Shown one piece after another: positions 33,122-41,566 of a stretch of 64,000 nt of DNA. Position 1 is the stretch's first letter, and every line of letters begins with the position of its first letter. This DNA comes from Anaerolineae bacterium (GTDB lineage: Bacteria > Chloroflexota > Anaerolineae > 4572-78 > J111). The stretch covers positions 1 through 64,000 of the forward strand of contig JAHDWA010000038.1 in NCBI GenBank assembly GCA_023382535.1, given 5' to 3'. Below the pieces are notes generated by a model, which was given only the letters and a program-made list of their open reading frames with translations, was not told where the DNA came from and ran no database searches. The position numbers were made by a program, and so were the translations under genes.

Positions 33122-34483
33122 ATGAAAACATTACGCATTGGCAACGGCTCAGCCTACTGGGGCGATATGCTTGATCCGGCAGTAGAGCTGGCCGACAAGG
33201 GTGAATTGGATTATCTGGGCCTGGATCATCTTTCGGAGCTGACCATGGCCCTGCTGCAGCGGCAGAAAAACAAAAATCCCAACCAGGGTTACATCGCCGA
33301 TTTGATTCCCTGGACCGAGGCGTTACTACCCCTGACCCACCGGAACGGGGTCAAGATGATTACCAACGCCGGGGGAGCCAACCCGGAAGCGGGCGGGCGC
33401 GAGGTCATGGAACTGGCTCGCCGGCTGGGCATTACCGGGATTGATATTGGCGTTGTCACCGGCGACGACGTGTCCAACCAGCTTGATACCCTGGCCCAGG
33501 AGGGGATCAAATTTGTTAATCTCGATACCGGCGAGGAGGGGCTGGAGCGCATCCGTCAGGATATTGTTGCTGCCCACGCCTACATCGGCTCCGAAGGGGT
33601 CATCGAGGCGTTGGCCGGGGGCGCGGAAATGGTCATCACCGGACGGGTGTCCGACAGCGCCCTGACTGTGGGGCCGATCATGCACGAATTTGGCTGGACC
33701 TTTGAGCAGCCCGATTGGAACCGGATTGGCGCGGCGGTGGCTGTCGGCCACATCATCGAGTGCGCCTGCTTCTGCACGGGCGGCGGCTCGTGCCAGTGGC
33801 GCGAGACGGTCGAACCATGGCACATCGGCTTCCCCATTGCCGAGTTTGGCGAGGATGGCTCGACGGTGATTAGCAAAGTGGCCGGCTCCGGCGGGGTGGT
33901 CAACCAGTGGACGGTCAAAGAGCAGATCACCTATGAGGTGGCCGACCCTGCTAATTACATCCTGCCGGATGGGGTGGTTGATTTCAGCACTCTGCGCCTG
34001 GAGGAGATCGGTCCCGATCAGGTGCGGGTGAGCGACATCAGCGGCAAAGCGCGGCCCGACACCTTAAAGGTGCTCATCGGCTACCAGGACGGCTGGATTG
34101 CCGAGGGGTTATTACTCTACTCCTGGCCGGATGCCCTGGCCAAAGCTCAACGCTCGGAGGATATTGTACGCCGGCGGCTCAAGATGCTCGGCGTCGAGCC
34201 GGAGGAACTGCGCTTCGATTACCTGGGAATCAACACCCTGCACGGCTCGACGGCGCCGTTGCCGGAGTATGACATGAATGAAGTGGGGCTGCGGCTGGCG
34301 GCCAAGTGCCGCACCCAGCAGGAAGCCGACGTGGTCCGCCGCGAGGCAACCCACCTGTGGACTCTCGGTGGGGCCGGCACAGCCTTCGGGGTGCCCTTTC
34401 GCCCGCGGCCGGTCATTGCCGCCTGGCCCACGCTGATCCCGCGGGATGCGCTCAAGATTGAGACGAGAGTGTATACGGTGTAA
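33122..34483 (+). CDS. AtuA-family protein (DUF1446), large part
   Basis: The 453-residue protein matches the N-terminal main domain of AtuA of acyclic terpene utilisation: IGNGSAYWGDMLDPAVELAD at the start, NAGGANPEAGGREVMELAR near residue 85, and ITGRVSDSALTVGPIMHEFG near 175. In classical AtuA the C-terminal ferredoxin-like domain is in the same chain; here it is a separate gene at 36764. The upstream-extended frame runs into repeat sequence, and the ATG at 33122 follows GAGGAAG. The biochemical role of AtuA is not known for certain. The surrounding hydratase, carboxylase and thiolase genes also resemble that pathway's tools. Confidence 0.88.
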   Translation: MKTLRIGNGSAYWGDMLDPAVELADKGELDYLGLDHLSELTMALLQRQKNKNPNQGYIADLIPWTEALLPLTHRNGVKMITNAGGANPEAGGREVMELARRLGITGIDIGVVTGDDVSNQLDTLAQEGIKFVNLDTGEEGLERIRQDIVAAHAYIGSEGVIEALAGGAEMVITGRVSDSALTVGPIMHEFGWTFEQPDWNRIGAAVAVGHIIECACFCTGGGSCQWRETVEPWHIGFPIAEFGEDGSTVISKVAGSGGVVNQWTVKEQITYEVADPANYILPDGVVDFSTLRLEEIGPDQVRVSDISGKARPDTLKVLIGYQDGWIAEGLLLYSWPDALAKAQRSEDIVRRRLKMLGVEPEELRFDYLGINTLHGSTAPLPEYDMNEVGLRLAAKCRTQQEADVVRREATHLWTLGGAGTAFGVPFRPRPVIAAWPTLIPRDALKIETRVYTV

Positions 34484-34503
34484 GGAAGAGGCGTTTGTGA
34501 AGC

Positions 34504-35265
34504 ATGATCCGTTTGACGCGGGAGCAGACAGCCACACTTAAGAACTGGTTTCTCCCGGAGCGACCAGGCCCGTTGATCGGTTTGCATGTCATCCAGACCG
34601 GTCATGGCACGTGTCATGTGGATCGCTGGCCTGCTCCCCGGGTGGTCCTTGTTGAGACCCCCGACAATTACACCCTCTTAGGCGCAGCGAACGCCCTGGC
34701 CCCGGCGGATCTGCAACCGCACATCCGGGGCTTTGTGGAAACCTCGGAGGCTTTTGTGCCCTTGCTCAAGGCGGCCTTTCCCGATGTCGAGACGTGGCAG
34801 CGAGTCATTTTTGAACAGCAAAAGGCCCCTGATGTGATTGGGTCCAGTGATTATTCGGTTCGCCGCTTAGAGCCGTCCGATACCCCTCACCTGGAGGATC
34901 TTGATCCTGTATCGGCCTGGATCAGCAAGACGTGGGGTGGACACCACGGTTTGGCTGCGAGTGGCTTTGGCTGGGGGGCATTTGTGGCGGGTCACTTAGC
35001 CTCAGTCGCCTGCACCTTTTTTCTCGGCGAAAGATACGAGGAGATCGGCGTTGTGACCGAGCCGAGATTTCGAGGGTTAGGGTTGAGTACAGCCTGCGCC
35101 GGGGCGCTGTGCCGCGATATTCGAGCCAGAGGACATCAACCGAGTTGGACGACATCGCCCGACAATTCGGCGAGCATGCGGGTTGCGCAGAAACTCGGGT
35201 TTGTGGTTCAGCGATATGACCAACTCTATGTGGTGGGTTTACCCATCCCGGAACCGGCCAGTTAG
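34504..35265 (+). CDS. GNAT-family N-acetyltransferase
   Basis: The 253-residue protein has a C-terminal GNAT acetyl-CoA-binding region: EIGVVTEPRFRGLGLSTACA and SPDNSASMRVAQKLGFV (residues about 180-240). The N-terminal half resembles the GNAT-acetyltransferase type with a separate lobe. It follows AtuA by 20 bp and precedes a repeat block. It is a probable late addition to the cluster; acceptor unknown. Confidence 0.85.
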   Translation: MIRLTREQTATLKNWFLPERPGPLIGLHVIQTGHGTCHVDRWPAPRVVLVETPDNYTLLGAANALAPADLQPHIRGFVETSEAFVPLLKAAFPDVETWQRVIFEQQKAPDVIGSSDYSVRRLEPSDTPHLEDLDPVSAWISKTWGGHHGLAASGFGWGAFVAGHLASVACTFFLGERYEEIGVVTEPRFRGLGLSTACAGALCRDIRARGHQPSWTTSPDNSASMRVAQKLGFVVQRYDQLYVVGLPIPEPAS

Positions 35266-35400
35266 CCCCGAACTAAAGTTCAGGGCTGACAGCTAAAGTT
35301 TGCTGAAGCATACTGAAACGTGAGCCACCAAGCGTAGAATCGGGGTCGGCTTGAGCCGACTTGAGCGATCAGCCTGAGATTTCAATCTCAAGCGCAAGGC
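35266..35400. repeat. Composite palindrome block (copy B)
   Basis: Units match copy A at 3443-3767 in order: GAACTAAAGTTCAGGGCTGA, GTCGGCTTGAGCCGAC (about 35350) and CAGCCTGAGATTTCAATCTC (about 35373). It separates the GNAT gene from the enoyl-CoA hydratase gene. Confidence 0.65.
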
Positions 35401-35407
35401 AAAATCT

Positions 35408-36184
35408 ATGACCGAATCCAAAATCCTCTATCAAATTGACGACCGCTTGGCCCGGATTTCCCTGAATGACCCGGACCAGCGCAATGCTCTGACCTATGCC
35501 ATGGTCGGCGAGTTGATTGCCGCGCTGCGCCAGGCCGAGGCGGATGAAGCGGTGCGGGTGGTGCTGCTGGGAGCGGTGGGAAAGAATTTCTCGGCGGGGG
35601 GCAATCTGCGTGAGTTTGCCGCCGAGGTTGACGAGCGGGCCTTTCGCCACTGGCAAAGCGGGGCCTTGTGGGAGGAGTTGTTCAGCCTGCCGCCCCAAAT
35701 GACCAAACCGGTGGTTGCGGCGGTGCAGGGCTATGCCCTGGCCGGTGGGTGCGGTTTGACCGCTCTATGTGACTTGGCTGTGGCGGCCGATGACGCCCAG
35801 TTCGGCATGACCGAGATCAAAATCGGATTGTTTCCGTTGATCGTCCTGCCGGCCCTGCGCCGGACGGTGGGTGACAAAAAGGCGCTGGAACTTTCGCTCA
35901 CCGGGGCCATCTTCGATGCCCAGGAGGCGCTGCGGATCGGACTGGTCAACCAGGTGGTCCCGGCGGCTGAGCTGGAGGAGTCGGCTCTGGCCCTGGCCCG
36001 TGACCTGGCCGAGAAAAGCCGGGAGGCGCTGCACCTGGGCAAGCGTCTCTTCTGGGATACCGCCGGGATGACCTACTCCCAGGCGCTGGCGTATGGCCGG
36101 AGTCTGCGGGTCAACTACATGCTCAGCGAGGATTTACGCGAGGGGATTTCGGCGTTTATGGAGAAAAGGAAGCCGAATTGGTGA
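35408..36184 (+). CDS. Enoyl-CoA hydratase/isomerase (crotonase family)
   Basis: The 258-residue crotonase-fold protein has FSAGGNLREFA for the first oxyanion hole, GYALAGGCGLTALCDLAVAA for the second, and a conserved ITEIKIGLFP-like segment (TEIKIGLFPLIVLPA). A catalytic Glu in the 135-165 region is present but I could not place it without alignment. It hydrates enoyl-CoA or isomerises a double bond, between the MaoC hydratase and the AtuA-like gene. Confidence 0.92.
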   Translation: MTESKILYQIDDRLARISLNDPDQRNALTYAMVGELIAALRQAEADEAVRVVLLGAVGKNFSAGGNLREFAAEVDERAFRHWQSGALWEELFSLPPQMTKPVVAAVQGYALAGGCGLTALCDLAVAADDAQFGMTEIKIGLFPLIVLPALRRTVGDKKALELSLTGAIFDAQEALRIGLVNQVVPAAELEESALALARDLAEKSREALHLGKRLFWDTAGMTYSQALAYGRSLRVNYMLSEDLREGISAFMEKRKPNW

Positions 36185-36193
36185 AGCGTCTTG

Positions 36194-36233
36194 CGTGTTG
36201 CGTCTTCCGTTTCTTCATGCAATACGCAACACG
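36194..36233. repeat. Hairpin, CGTGTTGCGT / ACGCAACACG
   Basis: Perfect 10-bp arms (36194-36203 and 36224-36233) with a 20-base loop; same word as 5600-5628. Confidence 0.75.
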
Positions 36234-36260
36234 TATCAAATTTTTAAACGAGGATTTTCG

Positions 36261-36701
36261 ATGCCAGACCGCTATTTTGAAGAATTTGAACCCGGCCAGC
36301 GCTGGGTGACGCGGGGTCGAACGCTGACCGAGGCCGATATTGTCAACTTTTCGGGCCTGAGTTCCGATTTTCATCCGATCCACGTGGATAAACAGTACGC
36401 CGCCCAGAGCCGCTTTGGGCAGCGAATTGCCCAGGGCTTTCTAGTTATGTCAATGGCCACCGGCATGGTTCCGGCGGACCCGGAAAAGTGCGAAGCCCTC
36501 TACGGGGTGGACAAACTGCGCTTTCTGCGGCCTGTCTTCATCGGCGACACCATTCACCTGGAAATGGAAGTGACCGGCATGCGCGAGCGGAACGACGGTT
36601 CCGGCGTGGTAGAATTCAAATTTGAAGTGATTAATCAGGACAATCAGGCTGTTTTGGTGAATAGCTATAGTCTATTGATGCGCAAGCGACCAACTCAGTA
36701 G
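36261..36701 (+). CDS. MaoC-like (R)-specific enoyl-CoA hydratase
   Basis: The 146-residue hot-dog-fold protein carries the MaoC hydratase motif SSDFHPIHVDKQYA (Asp and His of the active dyad) and GQRIAQGFLVMSMATGM. A frame that opens earlier overlaps the hydratase gene upstream, but GAGG before the ATG at 36261 and the conserved core both support this start. It hydrates a trans-2-enoyl-CoA with R stereochemistry. The presence of both crotonase and MaoC types suggests substrates of opposite stereochemistry or two consecutive hydrations. Confidence 0.9.
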   Translation: MPDRYFEEFEPGQRWVTRGRTLTEADIVNFSGLSSDFHPIHVDKQYAAQSRFGQRIAQGFLVMSMATGMVPADPEKCEALYGVDKLRFLRPVFIGDTIHLEMEVTGMRERNDGSGVVEFKFEVINQDNQAVLVNSYSLLMRKRPTQ

Positions 36702-36748
36702 GACAAGCTGTCAGCTTGTCCCTATACGGACAAACTAACAGTTTGTCC
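36702..36748. repeat. Twin hairpins GGACAAGCT and GGACAAACT
   Basis: GGACAAGCT-GTC-AGCTTGTCC (36702-36722) and GGACAAACT-AAC-AGTTTGTCC (36728-36748), both perfect 9-bp stems, sit between MaoC and the AtuA small gene. Confidence 0.88.
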
Positions 36749-36763
36749 TACGAGGATGAATCT

Positions 36764-37081
36764 ATGGAAAAAGTACAACTGCGAGAACTGGCCTACGTCC
36801 GTTCGGGCGATAAAGGCGATATTTGCAACATCGGCCTGCTGGCCCTGAATGCCGAGAATTACGAGATCATCCGGCGGGAGGTCACACCGGAACGGGTCAA
36901 GGCTTTCTTTGGCGAGATGGTCAAAGGGCCGGTCAAGATTTATGAGCTGCCCAACATCCATGCCCTGGAGGTTGTGCTGCACAACGCCCTCGACGGCGGC
37001 GCGACCCGCACTCTCCGTTTTGACCAGACCGGCAAGGCCATGGGCACGGCGCTGCTGCGGATGAAAGTCGAAGTTAAATAA
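36764..37081 (+). CDS. AtuA C-terminal-domain-like small protein
   Basis: The 105-residue protein corresponds to the C-terminal ferredoxin-like region of AtuA-type proteins: LRELAYVRSGDKGDICNIGL near the start and VVLHNALDGGATRTLRFD near residue 75. The ATG at 36764 is 7 bp after GAGG; an upstream frame start lies inside the hairpins. Together with the 453-residue gene at 33122 it would complete an AtuA in two subunits, with hydratases between them. Function is not established for any AtuA. Confidence 0.85.
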   Translation: MEKVQLRELAYVRSGDKGDICNIGLLALNAENYEIIRREVTPERVKAFFGEMVKGPVKIYELPNIHALEVVLHNALDGGATRTLRFDQTGKAMGTALLRMKVEVK

Positions 37082-37084
37082 AGG

Positions 37085-37141
37085 ATTTACGATTTGGGAT
37101 TTTGGATTTACGATTGGAAGAGGTAGTCGTAAATCGTAAAT
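37085..37141. repeat. Stutter hairpin, 'ATTTACGATTT' class
   Basis: ATTTACGATTT (37085-37095) and AAATCGTAAAT (37131-37141) are perfect 11-bp arms; a second GGATTTACGATTGG copy is in the loop. The same word class occurs at 38709 and 41434. Confidence 0.8.
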
Positions 37142-37163
37142 TTGTTTAAGGAGATGACTAACT

Positions 37164-38708
37164 ATGTCTACTGACCAACCCGCTCCCCACCCCCAGGAAC
37201 GGCTCATCGAGACCATTGAGCGGTTCAAAAAGGGCGGGGCCGAAAAGTACCACCAAAGCTTAAAAGAACAGAACAAGATGTTTGTGCGAGACCGGCTGGC
37301 CTACCTGCTCGACCCCGATTCCTTTCTCGAAGACGGCCTGCTGACCCGCAGCCTGGATAACCTGCCCGCCGACGCCGTCGTGACCGGCTTTGGCCAGATC
37401 AATGGCCGCCAGGTGGCCGTTATTGCCAACGATATGACGGTCAAAGCCGGCACCTGGGGCCGCAAAACCTACCAGAAGATGACCTACACCCAGATGAAGG
37501 CCGACGAATTGGGCATCCCCCTGATCTACCTGGTCGACTCGGCCGGGGCGCGGCTGGACGAGCAGCAGTACTGCTACGCCGGTCACGACGCTATGGGCAA
37601 TATTTTCCACAACCAGATTCAGATTTCGGGCCGGGTGCCCCAAATTTGCGTGCTGTTTGGGCCTTCGCCGGCGGGGTCGGCCTATGTGCCGGCGCTGTGC
37701 GACATCACCATTATGGTGGATAAAAATGTCAGCGCCTACCTCGGCTCGCCGCGCATGGCCGAGATGGTCATCGGCGAGAAAGTGACCCTGGAACAGATGG
37801 GCGGGGCGCGCATGCACTGCGCCATGAGCGGGCTGGGCGATTACCTGGCCAAGGATGAGATCGAGGCCCTCAACGCCGCCAAGCAGTATTTCGACTTTAT
37901 GCCGCAAAACTGGGAAGAAAAAACGGCGCTGGTCCCGGCCAAAGCGCCGGCTCCCGGCCGCGAGCTTGAGGAAATTGTACCGGTTAACCAAGGCACGCCC
38001 TTCGATATGTACGAGTTTATCTTTCGCCTGATTGATGAGGGCAGTTGGTTTGAAATCAAAAAGCTGTTCGCGCCGGAGCTGATCACCGGGCTGGCTCGCC
38101 TGGGCGGGCGGCCGGTGGGGATTGTGGCCAACCAATCTAAGGTCAAGGGTGGGGTGCTCTTTGTCGACTCGTCGGACAAGGCGGCCCGCTTCATCTGGAT
38201 GTGCAACGCCTACAATATCCCGCTGCTCTTCCTGTGCGATGTGCCCGGCTTCATGATCGGTTCCCACGTCGAAAAGCAGGGTATTATTCGCCACGGGGCC
38301 AAGATGCTCTTTGCCGTATCGGAGGCCAAAGTGCCGCGCATCTGCGTGATGGTGCGCAAGGCCTACGGCGGCGGCTACCTGGCCATGTCGGGCAACCCCA
38401 TGCAGCCCGACTGCACCATCGCCCTGCCGACGGCTCGCCCGGCGGTCATGGGGCCGGAAGCGGCGATCAATGCCATCCACTACAACAAGATTATGGAACT
38501 GCCCGAAGAAGAACGCGAGGCGTACATCGCCGACAAGCGGCGGGAGTATGAGGAAAACATTGATCCTTATTCAGTAGCGTCGGAATTCTTCATCGAAAAT
38601 GTCGTCCCCGGTTATGCTCTGCGCCAGGAATTGATCAACCGCTACCAGGTTTACTCGCAAAAAGAAGTCAAGCGGATCGAGCGGCGAAATGGGGTCATGC
38701 CAGTTTAA
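37164..38708 (+). CDS. Acyl-CoA carboxylase, carboxyltransferase subunit
   Basis: The 514-residue protein is a propionyl-/methylcrotonyl-/geranyl-CoA-type carboxyltransferase with two crotonase-like halves: DSAGARLDEQ and FGPSPAGSAYVPALCD in the first, DVPGFMIGSHVEKQGIIRHG and MVRKAYGGGYLAMSG in the second. It transfers carboxyl from carboxybiotin to an acyl-CoA. With the mutase, a propionyl-CoA role is attractive; with AtuA-like genes, a branched enoyl-CoA is equally possible. It is followed by the biotin carboxylase and carrier genes. Confidence 0.93.
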   Translation: MSTDQPAPHPQERLIETIERFKKGGAEKYHQSLKEQNKMFVRDRLAYLLDPDSFLEDGLLTRSLDNLPADAVVTGFGQINGRQVAVIANDMTVKAGTWGRKTYQKMTYTQMKADELGIPLIYLVDSAGARLDEQQYCYAGHDAMGNIFHNQIQISGRVPQICVLFGPSPAGSAYVPALCDITIMVDKNVSAYLGSPRMAEMVIGEKVTLEQMGGARMHCAMSGLGDYLAKDEIEALNAAKQYFDFMPQNWEEKTALVPAKAPAPGRELEEIVPVNQGTPFDMYEFIFRLIDEGSWFEIKKLFAPELITGLARLGGRPVGIVANQSKVKGGVLFVDSSDKAARFIWMCNAYNIPLLFLCDVPGFMIGSHVEKQGIIRHGAKMLFAVSEAKVPRICVMVRKAYGGGYLAMSGNPMQPDCTIALPTARPAVMGPEAAINAIHYNKIMELPEEEREAYIADKRREYEENIDPYSVASEFFIENVVPGYALRQELINRYQVYSQKEVKRIERRNGVMPV

Positions 38709-38771
38709 TTTGCGATTTCAGATTTACGATTTACGATTTCTTCTTTCAATCGTAAATCCAAAATCGTAAAT
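38709..38771. repeat. Stutter hairpin, 'ATTTACGATT' tandem class
   Basis: Two tandem copies of ATTTACGATT (38722-38731, 38729-38738) face two copies of AATCGTAAAT (38748-38757, 38762-38771), so several pairing registers exist. Confidence 0.82.
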
Positions 38772-38790
38772 CATAAAAGGTCAATGTTTG

Positions 38791-40131
38791 ATGTTTGATA
38801 AAGTTCTCATCGCCAACCGGGGCGAGATTGCCCTGCGCGTTATCCGGGCTTGCCGTGCTCTGGGCATAAAAACCGTCGCGGTTTACTCAGAGGCCGACGC
38901 CGGGGTCAGGCATATCACCGAGGCCGACGAAGCGGTGTTGATCGGACCGCCGCCCGCCCCGGCCAGCTATCTTAATATCGAAGCTGTTTTGGAGGCAGCC
39001 CGGCAGAGCGGGGCGCAGGCCATCCACCCAGGCTACGGCTTTTTGTCCGAGAACGCCGAATTTGCCCGCCGCTGTGTCGAGGCCGGGCTGGTCTTCATCG
39101 GCCCGCCGCCGGAGGTTATTCAGAAAATGGGGGATAAGGTCGCGGCCCGGCAGATGATGGCCGCAGCCGGCGTGCCGATTGTGCCGGGCACGCCAGGTTA
39201 TCTCGACGCCGACCCCGCCGAACTGGCCGCCCTGGCCGAGAAGATAGGTTATCCGTTGCTGATCAAAGCGGCGGCAGGAGGCGGGGGTATCGGCATGATC
39301 CAGGTGGCCGGGCCGGAAAAGCTGGCGGGTAGCTTAGAACAGGCCCAGCGCCGGGCGCAGCAAGCCTTTGGCAACCCTTTGCTCTACCTGGAACGGTACA
39401 TTCCACAGCCGAAGCATATCGAAGTGCAACTGCTGGGCGACCAGCATGGGCGAATTATCCATCTCTTTGAGCGGGAGTGCTCGGTCCAGCGGCGGCATCA
39501 AAAAGTGTTGGAGGAGTCGCCCTCCCCGGCGCTCGACCCGGAAACCCGGCAGAAAATTACCGAAGCCGCTCTGACCGCCGGGCGGACGGTTGGCTATCAA
39601 AGCGCCGGAACGGTCGAGTTTATCATGGACCCGGAGCGCAATTTTTACTTCCTGGAAATGAACACCCGGATTCAAGTGGAGCACCCGCTGACCGAGCTGG
39701 TTACCGGGGTTGATTTGGTCCAGGAACAGATCAAAATTGCGGCGGGCGAGCCTTTGTCACTCCGCCAGCGCGACCTGGCCCAGCGCGGCCATGCCATCGA
39801 GTGCCGCATCTATGCCGAAGACCCCGTCAACTTCTTTCCTTCGCCGGGCACGATTACCGCCTACCGGGAGCCGACCGGCGAGCATATCCGGCTGGACTCG
39901 TGGGTGCAGGCAGGGACGGTCGTTAGCCATTTTTATGATCCCTTGCTGGCCAAACTGGTTGTCTGGGGAACTGACCGGGCCGAGGCGATTGTCCGGGCGC
40001 AGGCAGCTTTGGCCCAGTTTCAGATCGAGGGTATCAAAACTAATCTCTCGCTGCACCAAAAGATTCTGGCCCATCCGGCGTTTTTGGCCGGAACGTATGA
40101 TGTCACTTTATTAGCCAAACCCTTACCCTAA
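38791..40131 (+). CDS. Biotin carboxylase subunit of acyl-CoA/acetyl-CoA carboxylase
   Basis: The 446-residue protein is an AccC-type biotin carboxylase: IANRGEIALRVIRA, AIHPGYGFLSENAEFAR, the ATP-grasp glycine-rich GGGGIGMI, KHIEVQLLGD, and EMNTRIQVEHPLTELVTG. It carboxylates the carrier protein encoded next. It lacks a fused carrier domain, which here is a separate 69-residue gene. Start at ATG 38791 (a TTG precedes it directly). Confidence 0.95.
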   Translation: MFDKVLIANRGEIALRVIRACRALGIKTVAVYSEADAGVRHITEADEAVLIGPPPAPASYLNIEAVLEAARQSGAQAIHPGYGFLSENAEFARRCVEAGLVFIGPPPEVIQKMGDKVAARQMMAAAGVPIVPGTPGYLDADPAELAALAEKIGYPLLIKAAAGGGGIGMIQVAGPEKLAGSLEQAQRRAQQAFGNPLLYLERYIPQPKHIEVQLLGDQHGRIIHLFERECSVQRRHQKVLEESPSPALDPETRQKITEAALTAGRTVGYQSAGTVEFIMDPERNFYFLEMNTRIQVEHPLTELVTGVDLVQEQIKIAAGEPLSLRQRDLAQRGHAIECRIYAEDPVNFFPSPGTITAYREPTGEHIRLDSWVQAGTVVSHFYDPLLAKLVVWGTDRAEAIVRAQAALAQFQIEGIKTNLSLHQKILAHPAFLAGTYDVTLLAKPLP

Positions 40132-40176
40132 GGCAAGCTGCCCGCTTGCCCCATTCCGACAAACTAACCGTTTGTC
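40132..40176. repeat. Twin hairpins of the GACAAGC/GACAAAC family
   Basis: GGCAAGC-N5-GCTTGCC (40132-40150) and GACAAAC-N5-GTTTGTC (40158-40176) separate the carboxylase and carrier genes. Confidence 0.8.
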
Positions 40177-40201
40177 CTACTCGTAGGAGGAAAGTTACAC
40201 T

Positions 40202-40411
40202 ATGGAAATCGTTGCCCCTCTTACCGGCAATGTCTGGCGTATCCTCGTCAGCGAGGGCGATGTGGTCAGCGCCGGCGATACGCTGGTAATTCTGGAGTCC
40301 ATGAAAATGGAAATCAACGTAGACACGGTTTTCGATGGCAAGATTCTCAAGATTCTAAAACAGGAAGGCGAAATGGTCCAGGGCGATGAGCCGCTCATCA
40401 TTCTGGAATAA
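40202..40411 (+). CDS. Biotin carboxyl carrier protein (minimal biotinyl domain)
   Basis: The 69-residue protein is little more than one biotinyl/lipoyl domain, with the biotinylation site ESMKMEI (Lys35). AGGAGG lies 12 bp before the ATG. It carries carboxybiotin between the carboxylase and carboxyltransferase encoded upstream. BioY at 61911 could supply its cofactor. Confidence 0.93.
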   Translation: MEIVAPLTGNVWRILVSEGDVVSAGDTLVILESMKMEINVDTVFDGKILKILKQEGEMVQGDEPLIILE

Positions 40412-40413
40412 AA

Positions 40414-41427
40414 ATGGATACCATTCGCCTGATTACTACGGTTGACACCCACACCGCCGGCGAGCCAACCCGGATTGTGACCGCCGGTCTGCCCCCGTTG
40501 CCTGGCGCAACCATGGCTGAAAAGCGGGACTATTTTGAGGCGCACTGGGACCATCTGCGCCGTTTTTTAACTCAGGAACCGCGTGGACACTCAGCCATGC
40601 ACGTCGCCGTGCCGACAGTGCCAACTCGACCGGAAGCCGACGCGGCCGGCCTGATTATGAACTCCTTTGGCTTTTTGAATATGTGTGGTCACGGCACACT
40701 CGGCATCGTGACGGCCCTGGTGGAACTGGGTCTTGTGCCGGTGACTGAACCGGTCACCCAGCTTACCTTTGAGACGCTGGGCGGCCTGATCCCCCTCCAG
40801 ATTGAAGTGGCTGGCCGGACGGTTAAGAATGTTACCTTTCGCAACCTGCCTGCCTTTTCATATTGTCATGATGTAGTACTTGACGTACCGACTCTAGGGC
40901 GTTTAACTGTAGACGTGGTTTATGGCGGCCTGTGGTATGCAGCCGTCGAAGCGGCGCAGGTAGGCCTGGCGCTCAACCCGGCCCATATTGATGAATTTTT
41001 ACGACTGGGCGGGGTCATTCGCAACGCGTTGAACGAGCAAATCGAAGTGGTCCACCCTGCAACTGGCCAGCCGGAGCCGGTGAATCTGACGCTCTTTGTT
41101 GGCCCGCCGGACAACCCTCTTGCGCATAGCAAAGGGCTGGTGACGATGGGCCAGCATATCTTCGACCGTTCACCCGGCGGCACCGGCACTTCGGCCCGGA
41201 TGGTACAGCTTTGGGCTAAAGGCCAACTGCAACTGGGACAGGAGTTTATTCACGAAAGTATTATTGGCACGATCTTTCGGGGGAGAGTGGTCGAGGAGAC
41301 GATGATTGGCCGTCAAAAGGCTGTCATCCCCGAAATTAGCGGGCGGGCCTTTATTACCGGCCTGCACCAATTTGTGCTGACCGCAGACGACCCCCTGATC
41401 GAAGGGTTTTTGGTGGGTGGGCCGTGA
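40414..41427 (+). CDS. Proline-racemase-family protein with Cys/Gly active site (probable trans-3-hydroxy-L-proline dehydratase-like)
   Basis: The 337-residue protein has the family fold: DTHTAGEPTRIV near residue 12, MCGHGT with Cys91, and DRSPGGTGTSARM near 251-263. Racemases and 4-hydroxyproline epimerases have a second Cys in DRSPCGTGTSA; here it is Gly255. Replacement of that Cys (by Thr) is known for trans-3-hydroxyproline dehydratases. A Gly should abolish racemisation, so dehydration or another one-base mechanism is likely. The reductase gene at 41567 belongs to the same route, as it could reduce the resulting pyrroline-2-carboxylate. Confidence 0.85.
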   Translation: MDTIRLITTVDTHTAGEPTRIVTAGLPPLPGATMAEKRDYFEAHWDHLRRFLTQEPRGHSAMHVAVPTVPTRPEADAAGLIMNSFGFLNMCGHGTLGIVTALVELGLVPVTEPVTQLTFETLGGLIPLQIEVAGRTVKNVTFRNLPAFSYCHDVVLDVPTLGRLTVDVVYGGLWYAAVEAAQVGLALNPAHIDEFLRLGGVIRNALNEQIEVVHPATGQPEPVNLTLFVGPPDNPLAHSKGLVTMGQHIFDRSPGGTGTSARMVQLWAKGQLQLGQEFIHESIIGTIFRGRVVEETMIGRQKAVIPEISGRAFITGLHQFVLTADDPLIEGFLVGGP

Positions 41428-41433
41428 ATCAAT

Positions 41434-41535
41434 TTACGATTTACGACATCGTGCCCTATGGGTATTTTTGATTTACGATTAGGGCCATCATTTAACCACT
41501 TTTAATCGTAAATCGTCAATCTGAAATCGTAAATC
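41434..41535. repeat. Stutter hairpin, 'GATTTACGATTA' class
   Basis: GATTTACGATTA (41470-41481) and TAATCGTAAATC (41503-41514) are perfect 12-bp arms; additional ATTTACGATTTACG and AAATCGTAAATC words lie outside them. Confidence 0.8.
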
Positions 41536-41566
41536 AATTGAGGAGTAAGGGAGCTTTAACTTTTCC

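Noticed and set aside
37260..38480. A 406-codon minus-strand open frame
   Set aside because: It is a shadow of the carboxyltransferase gene; the plus-strand product has clear motifs.
33122..40411. Calling the block a terpene (geranyl-CoA) degradation operon
   Set aside because: Only AtuA-like parts are shared; key citronellyl/geranyl genes cannot be identified and the carboxylase could be for propionyl-CoA.
33013..41535. Tandem words in gaps considered as CRISPR repeats
   Set aside because: Words are short, variable and not separated by unique spacers of constant length; no cas genes are present.
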